Source: Desulfopila_A sp964446655 (GTDB lineage Bacteria; Desulfobacterota; Desulfobulbia; Desulfobulbales; Desulfocapsaceae). From it: a DNA stretch of 64,000 nt. Positions 25,157 through 34,083 of this stretch are shown here, in pieces. Numbering within the stretch: position 1 is the first letter of the stretch; every line of letters begins with the position of its first letter. The stretch lies in NCBI GenBank assembly GCA_964446655.1, contig CAYUPL010000009.1:23756-87755 (forward strand). The letters run 5' to 3'. Both the position numbers and the translations under genes were made by a program. The notes beneath the pieces are model-generated. The model ran no database searches, was not told the DNA's origin, and saw only the letters and a program-made list of their open reading frames with translations.

Positions 25157-25586
25157 AAGATTCTCCTTCAGGTGGTTCGGTGAGATTACAGATAGCGTCC
25201 AGCAGAAATTCGGCCCGGACTGCGTCATCATTTCTAAAAAGGGCATCTACGAGCCGGTAGGGATAGAGTGATGCCCGGTATTCAAGCAGGACCGAACCGG
25301 CAATCCGATTCAGCCGCAGTTCATGTATTCCCGGCAGCAGTTGCCGCAGCGAACTGATCGCCGCCGCCGCATCTTTTTTGCCCACAGCCGCAAGAGACAA
25401 ACGACCAGGCTTTAGCTGCAGCCGGATCCTGCCGGGCAGGTGATGAGCAATACGGAGATGCGGTAATATCTGCAGAATGGCACGACGGCAAGCTGCACGA
25501 TCTACGTTTTGCGGCGCGGCCCCCATGCCTTCGCCAATAAGGCTGCGCTGCTCGTAGGGGCCGCTTCTTTTCGGGTGCTGATCCAT
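25149..25586 (-). CDS. HMA-like protein with LPGRIRL motif
   Basis: This protein (about 145 residues) has an N-terminal extension of about 45 residues, then ILPHLRIAHHLPGRIRLQLK and a beta-alpha-beta region (SLRQLLPGIHELRLNRIAGS, VLLEYRA). It is an HMA-type fold with LPGRIRL in place of the Cys loop, as in the pump and the 22272-22688 protein. No membrane helix is evident. The ATG at 25586 has a weak upstream site. A TTG at 25601 is the other option. It probably begins the pump part of the unit, 31 bases after the DUF4198 gene. Confidence 0.72.
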   Translation of the reverse strand: MDQHPKRSGPYEQRSLIGEGMGAAPQNVDRAACRRAILQILPHLRIAHHLPGRIRLQLKPGRLSLAAVGKKDAAAAISSLRQLLPGIHELRLNRIAGSVLLEYRASLYPYRLVDALFRNDDAVRAEFLLDAICNLTEPPEGESYE

Positions 25587-25617
25587 TACAATTTCATGCA
25601 ACCTTGTTTGTTTGAGC

Positions 25618-26433
25618 TTATTTCATGTCCTTGGCCTGGATCCAGATAACCGCATCACGAGAGCACTCCTTGCCTTCATAGGTATACTCTGGGTCCAGCC
25701 CCAGTGCGGCAAAGCCCCACCAGCCGGCCCTGGGAATTCCATAAGTGAAGACGCCGTTGCCGTCGGCAAAGATGGTCTGTAGGCCGAAGGCATCCTGGGG
25801 CGCCTGCACCGCTCCCTGCATGGCGAAGGAATTTTCCTTCAACTGGGGCTCATGGTTAAGATACTCCACTTCAATTTCGGCGTTGGGCACCGGTTCGCCG
25901 TTAAAAAGGACCTGCCCCTGAAAGACGTTTCCGGTCCAGCGATCGTAGGGTTTGGCCAGCGGCACAATTTCCACCGCCATGCCCACGGGCTCGTTCCACG
26001 CACCCGGTTCACCGCCGACATTGACGATCACCTTGGTGCTCTGCTGGATATAGGCATCCTCTTCCGCCTCAAAATACGGCGCGGGCACGAGGCAGAAGAT
26101 ATGGTCGCCGCCGCGGGCCTGGTAGGTGGTCTCGAAGGCCTTGCCGCTGTTGGTCACACTTTTCCAGCTGATCGGCGTAAGTGTGCCGAGCAGATCGGTT
26201 TTCTGCGGCTCATTTTCGCCACGACTGCGGAGTACGTAAAATTCCTCCGGCTGCCCCATATCCATGGTATGCCCGGCATCGAACGGATGGGTGAATACCA
26301 GCTTCAACGGAATCGTCCCTCCGCTGGTCAAAGCCATTTCCGGTGTATAGATCATCTGAAAATGGGCCGATGCCGAAGCTGCCGTGCCGAGCAGGACAGC
26401 TCCGGTTAGGGCGGTTATTAACTGTTTTTTCAT
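25618..26433 (-). CDS. Secreted DUF4198-family protein
   Basis: This 271-residue protein has a signal peptide (MKKQLITALTGAVLLGTAASASA) followed by HFQMIYTPEM. A mature protein starting with His and the later THPFDAGHTMDM are typical of DUF4198 proteins, which accompany metal transporters and may bind a transition metal. A CNA-B-like beta domain is likely in the second half (GQVLFNGEPVPNAEIEVEYL). AAGGAG precedes the ATG. It lies between a short secreted protein and the HMA-like gene and probably belongs to the same unit. Confidence 0.8.
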   Translation of the reverse strand: MKKQLITALTGAVLLGTAASASAHFQMIYTPEMALTSGGTIPLKLVFTHPFDAGHTMDMGQPEEFYVLRSRGENEPQKTDLLGTLTPISWKSVTNSGKAFETTYQARGGDHIFCLVPAPYFEAEEDAYIQQSTKVIVNVGGEPGAWNEPVGMAVEIVPLAKPYDRWTGNVFQGQVLFNGEPVPNAEIEVEYLNHEPQLKENSFAMQGAVQAPQDAFGLQTIFADGNGVFTYGIPRAGWWGFAALGLDPEYTYEGKECSRDAVIWIQAKDMK

Positions 26434-26468
26434 GGTTGTTTCTCCTTGTTGTGAATCTGGTTAACGCG

Positions 26469-26783
26469 TTATAGGGCAATCTCTTTGCCGGGTACCACTA
26501 TGCTGTGTCCTTCGCCGCCATCGAAAACGACATTAAAGTCGCCCTGGGGACGTTCGAAGGTAAACTCCGAATTGGCATCCATGGCGCCTTCCTGCAGCAC
26601 TTTCCCGCCATCATTTTCAACTCGGATATTCACCCCGGAGGCGGAAGAGCCATCGGAATACCCGCCTTCGCAAGTGATAGTGTTGTCACCATTGTCAAAG
26701 CACATGCAAAGCGGCGTATGGGCAACGGCAATTCCGCTTGTGGCCAAAAACAGACCGGCAAAAACAACTAATTTTTTTAACAT
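26469..26783 (-). CDS. Short secreted protein with CMCF and C-EGGYSDGSSASG motif
   Basis: This 104-residue protein has a signal peptide ending in AVA and a mature N terminus HTPLCMCFDNGDNTITCEGG. The three Cys and the leading His suggest a metal or disulfide site. The rest is a compact beta domain (VNIRVENDGGKVLQEG, GEGHSIVVPGKEI). It resembles the small partners of DUF4198 proteins. It is first in the leftward unit and faces feoA across a 208-base intergenic region. Confidence 0.72.
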   Translation of the reverse strand: MLKKLVVFAGLFLATSGIAVAHTPLCMCFDNGDNTITCEGGYSDGSSASGVNIRVENDGGKVLQEGAMDANSEFTFERPQGDFNVVFDGGEGHSIVVPGKEIAL

Positions 26784-26809
26784 AACAAACCTCGCTTTGT
26801 TGAATTTTC

Positions 26810-26823
26810 TTAGGGGATGCTAA
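26810..26823. promoter_or_regulatory. Candidate metal-repressor operator TTAG-N6-CTAA
   Basis: The dyad TTAGGGGATGCTAA sits between the divergent secreted-protein and feoA genes. It matches the form seen at 18476-18489. A single site could control both directions. No strong promoter boxes are obvious, and the assignment is inferred. Confidence 0.35.
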
Positions 26824-26991
26824 TTTCGGGCGAATATACCGGCACCTTGAAGTGCTGTCAAGATTATTTTTAGACTTGGCTTACTTTTTTCTTTTTTGCC
26901 AACATGATCATCGCGGTCTTATTTTTTTATTGACCCCGAAAGAAAAATACATTACGAAGAGATTCACTTTATGCCTTCAAAGGAGACCACC

Positions 26992-27270
26992 ATGGGCCGA
27001 AACAAACATATGAACCACAAGAAACCATGTATGCTTAACCAGATCGGCAGCGGCTGCCGGGCAAGAGTTCGTTGTCATCATGGCTCCGGATCCATACGCC
27101 AGCGGCTGCTCGACCTCGGTTTTTTACCGCACACCGAAATAGACGTCATCCGCCGGGCGCCGCTCGGTGATCCGATCCAATGCCGGATCGGCAATTGCTG
27201 TATAGCATTACGAGCCAGCGAAGCAGCTCTCATCGAAGTCGAGGAACAGATCTTGGAGCCAAGGGTATGA
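26992..27270 (+). CDS. feoA: Ferrous iron transport protein FeoA
   Basis: FeoA is a small SH3-like partner of FeoB. This 92-residue protein shows GSGSIRQRLLDLGFLPHTEI and DPIQCRIGNCCIALRASEA, the family core. The ATG at 26992 has AAAGGAG six bases upstream. An earlier ATG at 26971 lacks a site. Its stop overlaps the feoB start (ATGA), so the two are translationally coupled. Confidence 0.92.
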   Translation: MGRNKHMNHKKPCMLNQIGSGCRARVRCHHGSGSIRQRLLDLGFLPHTEIDVIRRAPLGDPIQCRIGNCCIALRASEAALIEVEEQILEPRV

Positions 27271-29804
27271 GCAGGACCAGCACCAGCAGCAATCCCATTC
27301 TGGTTGGACTTGCCGGCCAGCAGAACGCCGGCAAGTCGACGATATTCAATATGCTCACAGGAGCCAACCAGCATATCGCCAACTATCCCGGCGTAACCGT
27401 GGACAAAAAATACGGTTCTTACCGACATGACGCCAACCGGGTCGAGGTCGTCGACCTGCCCGGCACTTACAGCCTCAGCTCCTTTTCTCTCGAGGAGCGG
27501 GTGACACGGAATTTCCTCCTCGACGACAAACCGCAGGTGCTTGCCAACGTGGTCGACGCCTCCTCGCTGCGACGCAGTCTCTGTTTTACTCTGCAGCTTC
27601 TGGAAATGGAAATCCCCCTGGTGCTTGTCCTGAACATGATGGATGTGGCCAACCGGGCGGGTGCTACCATAGATCTCAACCGGCTGCAGCATCGTCTGGG
27701 GGTGGATGTGGTACCGACCATCGGCCGGAAACGTGAGGGAAAAAAGGAGCTGCGCCAAGCCATTCATGCTGCCGCGACACGCAAGGAGGGCAGGTCCCTG
27801 CAACCGGACTACGGCAAGCTCGAAGCAGAAGTTGAGAAACTCCGCGAAACCATCGAGCAGACCAATGTCATCGCCCATTACCCCTCGCGCTGGCTGGCGG
27901 TCAAATTGATCGAGGCAGACGAAGAAATCCTCGGCAAGATCGAGGAACGCCTCGGCAAAGAGAGTGCCGAGCTCGAACTGGCCCGGCAGGTGCGGGAATC
28001 CTTCTTCCTGGAAAACGATATCAGCACCAGCGACTACATGGCCGGCTGCAGATCTCGCCTGGCGGGCGAAATCGTCGATTTCTGTGTCGTCGAGACCAGG
28101 GTCGACCGCCCTTCGCTCTCCGACCTCGTCGATCGGGTTGTCCTCAATCGTTTCGCCGCTCCGGTGATATTGATCGCCACGGTGTTTACCATCTACCAGT
28201 TGAGCATCGTCAAGGGCTACGACCTGACGCAATACTGGTGGCCGGTACTGGCCTCTTTCCGCAGCCTGGTCAGTGACCTGCTGCCTGCGGCAGGCATGCT
28301 TGACGACCCATACATCCGCTCCATGGGCCTCTGGATAGTTGACTCGGCCAATGCCCTGCTCAACTATATCCCGATCTTTTTAATCCTGTTCTCGCTGATC
28401 GCCATCCTTGAAGATTCCGGCTATATGGCCAGGATCGCTTTCATTCTCGATAAGCTTTTTCACGCCTTCGGGCTGCATGGCCAGTCGACCCTGCCGTATA
28501 TTCTCGGTGGTGTCTTTGCCGGCGGCTGCGCGGTGCCCGGGGTGATGTCGACAAAGGGCATTCCCGACGAGCAGTCCCGTATGGCGACTATCCTGACCGT
28601 CCCCTACATGAACTGTCTGGCGAAGATTCCATTCTATGTCCTTCTGGTGAACGTGTTCTTCGTCTCCTATAAATCCTGGGCCATGCTGTTTTTGTCGACC
28701 ATCACCATTTTCTTTGCCCTGCTTATCGCCCGGCTGCTCACCGCCACCGTGCTCCGCTCCATGGAAACGGCGCCGTTTGTGATGGAGTTGCCCAGATACC
28801 ATCTGCCGACTTTCTTTGGCGTCGGCCAGCGTGCCATTGAGCGAACCTGGCAGTATATCAAAAAGGTGGGTACCATAGTTGTGGCCGTTTCGGTCTGTGT
28901 CTTCACCCTTCTGCAGTTTCCCGGGCTGAACGAGGAGCGTCGACAGCACTACCTGAATACCATGGAGCAGGCAACTACCGATTTCAGGACAAAGATCGCC
29001 AACACCATCTATGCCGAACGGTTCGCCGACGACGACACCCTGATCGAACTTGCCAATCTCTACACGAATTACCGTACGGCCAGACTTAATTCCGGCGGGG
29101 CAAAAGGCGCCGCCGGAGTCGACGAAAAATTCGAGACAGCCGCTCCGGACCTTTTTGTGTTCCTCAGACCAGACGACAAAGACGCCAAAACCGTGTCAAC
29201 CGCACTGCGCCGACTCGATTCCAAGCGCAAGACCCTGCGCCGTCAGATTAAAGAAGAACAGATCGTCTCCAGCTTTCTCGGCATGGTCGGAAAAAGCCTG
29301 GAGCCGGTGACCCAGTGGGCGGGATTTAACTGGAAAGTCAACGTTGCCATCCTGGCCTCTTTCGCCGCCCGTGAATCAAGCGTGGCAACCATCGGCGTTC
29401 TCTACCAGGATGGCGCAGAGGAGAACAAGAGCCTGGAAGAGCGGATAAGCGAAGAGACCAAAGGCGGCGGCTTCACGCCGCTGCATGCCCTGGCCATCAT
29501 GGTCTTTTTCGCCCTCTATCCCCCCTGTCTGGCAACAACCATCATGATTAAGGTGCAGACGGGCTCCTACAAATGGATGCTGTTCTCCATCCTTTTCCCG
29601 ACGGCTCTCGGTCTGGTGGTGGCCTCGGCAATCTATACCGGCGGCAGCATGCTCGGCCTCAGCGGCATCCAGATGATGGTCTGTTTCTACCTGCTGGTGG
29701 TGGCTTTGGCAATCATCACCGGCCTGCACAAGACCTGGAGCAATAAGGCGCCGGCAATCGTGCGCCTACCCGATTTACGCTCCGAAAAAAACCAGGCCGG
29801 ATAG
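27267..29804 (+). CDS. feoB: Ferrous iron transporter FeoB
   Basis: FeoB is an inner-membrane Fe(II) transporter with an N-terminal GTPase-like domain, 845 residues. G1 is GQQNAGKST (about 17-25; many FeoB have GNPNxGKT), G3 DLPGTYSL, G4 NMMD. Two Gate regions with membrane helices follow (GGVFAGGCAVPGVMSTKG and FAARESSVATIGVLYQ). Between them is a long soluble insert at about residues 560-680, rich in charged residues, which makes it longer than the 770-residue E. coli protein. It is coupled to feoA and converges with a Moco-like gene. Confidence 0.95.
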   Translation: MSRTSTSSNPILVGLAGQQNAGKSTIFNMLTGANQHIANYPGVTVDKKYGSYRHDANRVEVVDLPGTYSLSSFSLEERVTRNFLLDDKPQVLANVVDASSLRRSLCFTLQLLEMEIPLVLVLNMMDVANRAGATIDLNRLQHRLGVDVVPTIGRKREGKKELRQAIHAAATRKEGRSLQPDYGKLEAEVEKLRETIEQTNVIAHYPSRWLAVKLIEADEEILGKIEERLGKESAELELARQVRESFFLENDISTSDYMAGCRSRLAGEIVDFCVVETRVDRPSLSDLVDRVVLNRFAAPVILIATVFTIYQLSIVKGYDLTQYWWPVLASFRSLVSDLLPAAGMLDDPYIRSMGLWIVDSANALLNYIPIFLILFSLIAILEDSGYMARIAFILDKLFHAFGLHGQSTLPYILGGVFAGGCAVPGVMSTKGIPDEQSRMATILTVPYMNCLAKIPFYVLLVNVFFVSYKSWAMLFLSTITIFFALLIARLLTATVLRSMETAPFVMELPRYHLPTFFGVGQRAIERTWQYIKKVGTIVVAVSVCVFTLLQFPGLNEERRQHYLNTMEQATTDFRTKIANTIYAERFADDDTLIELANLYTNYRTARLNSGGAKGAAGVDEKFETAAPDLFVFLRPDDKDAKTVSTALRRLDSKRKTLRRQIKEEQIVSSFLGMVGKSLEPVTQWAGFNWKVNVAILASFAARESSVATIGVLYQDGAEENKSLEERISEETKGGGFTPLHALAIMVFFALYPPCLATTIMIKVQTGSYKWMLFSILFPTALGLVVASAIYTGGSMLGLSGIQMMVCFYLLVVALAIITGLHKTWSNKAPAIVRLPDLRSEKNQAG

Positions 29805-29809
29805 TGAAA

Positions 29810-30304
29810 CTACTCTATCATCAGCACCTTGATACCGGTAAGCCGTTTGACATATCGTGGCCCGCTGAGATAATCTTTGCTGGAGAAAAGGTCTGCATAT
29901 CCTTCTGCATGGAGCTTCCTGCCATCTCTTTCCAGTACGATCATCACCCCTTCTCCGACCTGGGTGTTAAAAAGCTCCTGCCAGGAAAATACCGTTGTAT
30001 ATCCATCGCTTGAGGCTATTCTCAGATACATCTTCTTAGTGTCGTTATGATCTGCTATACGGACATCGACCACGTTCAGCACATCCGTGAGCAGCACGCC
30101 CCGACAGTGCTTGATATGCCCCTTCGGCTCTCCGGTTCCGCAGGCATGCAACAGATCGCTTTCTTCAACCATATCCATACACAGCAATTCTGCCATGGTA
30201 AACCAACGGGGCCGGTGAACGTGGCCGTCTACCACAAAACCGCTGCTGTCGCCATCCTGTCGGCTTTTGCTTTCTGGATCCATATTGTCCGAATCGGTCG
30301 TCAT
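29810..30304 (-). CDS. Small molybdopterin-oxidoreductase-fold protein
   Basis: This 164-residue protein has HACGTGEPKGHIKHCRGVLL followed by TDVLNVVDV and a C-terminal YVKRLTGIKVLMIE. These match the compact sulfite-oxidase-like molybdopterin domain found as a stand-alone form. The domain is much shorter than full enzymes and the catalytic Cys cannot be assigned with certainty, so it may not bind molybdenum. No signal peptide is present. It ends 5 bases past feoB on the other strand, so the two genes converge, and the link to iron uptake is only positional. Confidence 0.65.
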   Translation of the reverse strand: MTTDSDNMDPESKSRQDGDSSGFVVDGHVHRPRWFTMAELLCMDMVEESDLLHACGTGEPKGHIKHCRGVLLTDVLNVVDVRIADHNDTKKMYLRIASSDGYTTVFSWQELFNTQVGEGVMIVLERDGRKLHAEGYADLFSSKDYLSGPRYVKRLTGIKVLMIE

Positions 30305-30666
30305 CTTTTCACCATAGTGTAATTCCTTGTCAAAACTAAAAGTACTTTACAGTCCAATTACTCGATAATTGCTGAAATCTCCACAGAGAACAGCAAGCGT
30401 CAACACGTTTGCAGAGTAACAAACGAGCCGCTTCTGATTCTCCACCAGCATCACTCATGGAGTGTTACAGCAAAACTGCTCCTGCAATGATATCTTTGTT
30501 TACCAGAATTTCCAACTCTTGCCGCACAATGCTCTTGCCATATGTTAGTGCGTCGTGTTAAACCACAATTATTGCAGAATCATATCCAGATAAAGGACAT
30601 TGATCACCTTTCACTGACCGAGCAGCTTTTCGGTCAACAGACTCAATAGTTACCATTTAAAGCAAA
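30305..30666. other. Intergenic stretch, AT-rich, no gene supported
   Basis: This stretch separates the divergent Moco-like gene and the cold-shock fusion. I see no convincing gene, hairpin or repeat. A 30-codon frame on the minus strand (about 30470-30570) is too short to call. It presumably holds the two promoters. Confidence 0.5.
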
Positions 30667-31293
30667 ATGACGGTTGAAAACGGCAAAATCGCATCATGGA
30701 ACGATGTCAAAGGATACGGCTTTATCACTCCAGGCTCCGGTGGAAAAAAGATATTTATGCACATCAAGGAATACAGCACAAACCACCAACGACCTGTTCC
30801 GGGATTGGCTGTCACCTATGAGCTGTTCATGGATGCCGAGGGCAGAATATCCGCTACCAATGTCATCCCGGAAAACGGCCATCGCCAAACAACTCGAGCC
30901 GGTGTACAGAAGATCTCCGCACTTTTTTTAAGCAGCGCCTTTTTCAGTATTGTAGCCGGTCTGGTGCTGCTCGACAAACTCCCACCCGGCGTCCTCTTTT
31001 TCTACCTGGCAGTCAGTGCAATAACCTTTACTCTCTATGCCAAAGACAAATCAGCGGCACAAACCGGACGGTGGAGAACCCCTGAAAGCACACTGCACCT
31101 TTTTTCACTTTTCGGCGGCTGGCCGGGAGCAGCTCTCGCCCAGAGTCAACTGCGTCATAAATCGAAAAAGATATCGTTCAGGGTGGTATACTGCTGTACG
31201 GTTGTCATAAACTGCGGCATTTTACTGTGGTTGCTCACCCCTGACGGCAGTGCCGGACTCAAAATGATATTAAAGACCATGACTGCAGGTTAG
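30667..31293 (+). CDS. Cold-shock domain fused to DUF1294 membrane domain
   Basis: This 208-residue protein has an N-terminal cold-shock domain (GKIASWNDVKGYGFITPGSG, then KIFMHIKEY) at about residues 5-65, carrying RNP-like motifs that bind single-stranded nucleic acid. The rest has membrane helices and the DUF1294 pattern (YAKDKSAAQTGRWRTPESTL, LFGGWPGAALAQSQLRHK). This fusion is common in proteobacteria and its role is unknown. The ATG is the first in the frame. Confidence 0.88.
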   Translation: MTVENGKIASWNDVKGYGFITPGSGGKKIFMHIKEYSTNHQRPVPGLAVTYELFMDAEGRISATNVIPENGHRQTTRAGVQKISALFLSSAFFSIVAGLVLLDKLPPGVLFFYLAVSAITFTLYAKDKSAAQTGRWRTPESTLHLFSLFGGWPGAALAQSQLRHKSKKISFRVVYCCTVVINCGILLWLLTPDGSAGLKMILKTMTAG

Positions 31294-31375
31294 TTGGCGA
31301 GCATCGTCGAAATATTCTGTCTCTGTAACATACAGCGCTGGCCTCTAAGAATAACATTTTCCGTTGAGGACTGCC

Positions 31376-32264
31376 ATGCCCACAATCCAGCCACCATATT
31401 ATCCCATCATCTACGTTCGCGGTTTTGCCATGACCAGCAGCGAAATAGAAGCCACCACCACCACTCCTTATATGGGGTTCAACCTGGGCGCCACAAAGAT
31501 CCGCCAGATCCATAACGGCAAAGTAATACGCCATTTCTTTGAATCTCCTCTGATCCGCCTGATGAAGGAGTACGGCTACCAGGACGCCTATCTCAATGGC
31601 AACCTCCTTACCCGCAACCTGTCGGCAAAGGCCATCTTCATTCACCGCTATTACGATGAGGCCGACCGGGATTTCGGCAGCGGCAACCGTCCATCCATTA
31701 TAGGAACTGCGCAGAGCCTGCGTCAGCTCATCGCAGATATCCGACAGACAATCTGCGGCGAAGACCGGCAGCTGCAGCAGGGGTGCCGGAGAAATGAGCG
31801 ACGGCCTGGTACGTATCGAAAACGCCTCTGTAAAAAGAGCGCCGCGGGCCCATATCCATCGATCGCATAGCGGTCCTTTCGGCATTGTCAACTCCGAAGA
31901 GGGCTACCAGAACCTGGTGCGCTTCCTCTTCGGCGACGTGCGTGTCGACGCCATACCCGAACCGGAACATCTGCCTTTGCCGCCCTCGGTGCAGCGTGCC
32001 AAGGACGAAGGGAAAGAGGTGCGCGCTTCATATTGGTTTGAAGCCGCCGCCTCACCGCGCCCCGCCGCAAACGACGGCAACACTTTTTTCCTCACCGAAC
32101 GTCGCAAGCTAAACTACTCAGCCGTCTTTCGAAAGTACGATGAAATGATGCAGCCAGAAAGAAGAGAGCTGAAGACAACGCGCCTGCCTCTGCTCTTTTC
32201 CGTCTTTCTTGACACCAAAAAAATAGTACGCGGCAAAATAACCGGAATCCAAAAAATCACCTGA
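31376..32264 (+). pseudogene. Alpha/beta-hydrolase gene with internal deletion and frameshift
   Basis: The first part (31376-31786) reads MPTIQPPYYPIIYVRGFAMT and continues like the N terminus of large esterase/lipase-like hydrolases (GFNLGATKIRQ, FFESPLIRLMKEYGY). The second part, in another frame from about 31780, reads SDGLVRIENASV and RSHSGPFGIVNSEEGYQNLV, which looks like the C terminus of the same family. The catalytic core expected between them, with the nucleophile elbow (GHSMGG-like), is absent. A deletion near 31780 therefore joined the two ends out of frame. Neither half should be an active hydrolase. Confidence 0.7.
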
Positions 32265-32428
32265 CAGGGCATAAATCCGGGCATATTCGCGCCCCTTGCA
32301 TTACAGTACCGGAAAAAAGACAAAGCTGAAAGACGGCTTTAAATATCGTAGCTTCGGAACAACCAGCCCAATGATCCGCTGGTTGTGTCTGCCCATCATC
32401 TCAATCTACCCCAGGGACATGTAACAGT

Positions 32429-34063
32429 ATGTCGATCTCAGCAACTCCGGAAATAATTCTCTACAATGGTATCCTTGCCGGGCCGCATCCGGCTCATCCC
32501 ATCATAATTGGTGCCCAGGCCGCAGCTCTCGGTCGGGACACTCTGCTGGCTGTCGGCAAAAATGAAGATATGCTGAGCCTGGCAGGCCCGCTTACGGAAA
32601 AAATCGATCTGGGCGGCCGTCTGCTGGTACCCGGATTCGTCGACACCCACATCCATTTTTATGAGTGGTCCCTGAAGCGCAAGGACCTTCAGCTGGAACA
32701 CCTCACCAGCCTTGAAGAATTGACGGCCCTGGTAAGCCACGGCAGCACCACCCGAACCACGGACCAGTGGATCATGGGCCAGGGCTGGAACGAAACCGAC
32801 TGGCACAAGCCGGTCATGCCCGACCGCGAAGCCCTTGATAAAGCAGCACCCGACCATGCCGTACTGCTCTGGCGCTGTGATCTCCATCTGGCCGTAGCCA
32901 ATTCCAAAGCCCTCCAGCTCGCCGGAATCGATGCGGCCACGCCCGACCCCCCCGAGGGACGCATTGAGCGCGACAGCGACGGCAGGCCCACCGGCATTCT
33001 GCGCGAGCTGGCCATCAATTTGATGCGGCGTGCCATGGTAAATCCTTCCGCAGGCCGGATTCTAAATGCCTTTGAAGAAGGCGCCCAGGCCCTGCATCGC
33101 TTCGGCATCACCGGCATTCACGATGTCCGCCTGATGGACGACGGCGACGGCGCCACGGCACTGCAAACCTTTACAAAACTGCATGAAGAGCGACGCCTCA
33201 AACTGCGCAGCTGGGTGACCCTGCCCGGTCATCAGCTCGATGACATCATCGGCCTTGGTTTGCGCACCGGCTTCGGCAACGATATCCTGCGCCTCGGACA
33301 TGTCAAATTTTTCGCCGACGGCGGCATGGGTGCCCGTACCGCCTGGCTGAAGGAACCCTATCTGGACGCGGAATACGGCATGCCGCTGGTGGATATGACC
33401 ACACTGGCTCATGATGTCGCCAGAGCCGATGCAAACGGACTATCCGTTATGATTCACGCCGTGGGTGACCGCGCCGCGTATGAGCTGCTCAATATCTTCG
33501 AGAAGATCGAATCAGAGAGGAGAGCCGATGCCGGCAAAGGTCCGACCATCCCCCACCGCATTGAACATGCACAGATGATACGGTCGGAGGATGTCGCCAG
33601 GCTCAGTCGACTCAAGCTGGCTCTCTGCGTCACTCCCTGCAATATGATTCTTGATATCAATCTTATCGACAAGGCTCTGGGAGAAAAAGGCAGATGGACC
33701 TATAGCTTCCGCCGCCTGATGGATAGCGGCGCGCCGGTGATGTTCAGCTCCGACTGCCCGGTCTGCAGTCCGGCGCCGCTGCCCGCCATCCACGCTGCGG
33801 TCACCAGAGAGCGCGCCGACGGCAGTCCCGCAGGAGGCTGGTATCCCGAGTCCCGCGTCAGTACGGCAGAGGCCCTGGCCGCCTTCACCTCCACACCTGC
33901 CGCAGTCCATCGGACCGGTGATCTAGGTATCATCGCTGCAGGCAAAAAAGCCGATCTCGCTGTATTAAGCAAAGATATCCTCAACCTGCCGCCGGAAGAA
34001 ATTCTGCAGACCAGCGTGGATATGACCCTGTTTAACGGTGAAATCGTCCATCGACTTTTCTAA
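32429..34063 (+). CDS. Amidohydrolase, YtcJ-like
   Basis: This 544-residue metal-dependent hydrolase belongs to the amidohydrolase_3 family. It has VPGFVDTHIHFYEW (metal-binding HxH) near residue 70, HRIEHAQMI, the FSSDCPVCSPAP segment with the metal Asp, and the late GDLGIIAAGKKADLAVLSKD typical of the fold. There is no signal peptide, so it is cytoplasmic. The substrate is unknown; relatives act on amides, formamides and N-acyl compounds. It starts 164 bases after the hydrolase remnant and ends 20 bases before the acetyltransferase, so it may be cotranscribed with ablB. Confidence 0.88.
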   Translation: MSISATPEIILYNGILAGPHPAHPIIIGAQAAALGRDTLLAVGKNEDMLSLAGPLTEKIDLGGRLLVPGFVDTHIHFYEWSLKRKDLQLEHLTSLEELTALVSHGSTTRTTDQWIMGQGWNETDWHKPVMPDREALDKAAPDHAVLLWRCDLHLAVANSKALQLAGIDAATPDPPEGRIERDSDGRPTGILRELAINLMRRAMVNPSAGRILNAFEEGAQALHRFGITGIHDVRLMDDGDGATALQTFTKLHEERRLKLRSWVTLPGHQLDDIIGLGLRTGFGNDILRLGHVKFFADGGMGARTAWLKEPYLDAEYGMPLVDMTTLAHDVARADANGLSVMIHAVGDRAAYELLNIFEKIESERRADAGKGPTIPHRIEHAQMIRSEDVARLSRLKLALCVTPCNMILDINLIDKALGEKGRWTYSFRRLMDSGAPVMFSSDCPVCSPAPLPAIHAAVTRERADGSPAGGWYPESRVSTAEALAAFTSTPAAVHRTGDLGIIAAGKKADLAVLSKDILNLPPEEILQTSVDMTLFNGEIVHRLF

Positions 34064-34083
34064 AAACCGTTTACAATAGAGTA

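Noticed and set aside
30470..30570. Short minus-strand frame in the gap before the cold-shock gene
   Set aside because: About 30 codons between stops, compatible with chance.
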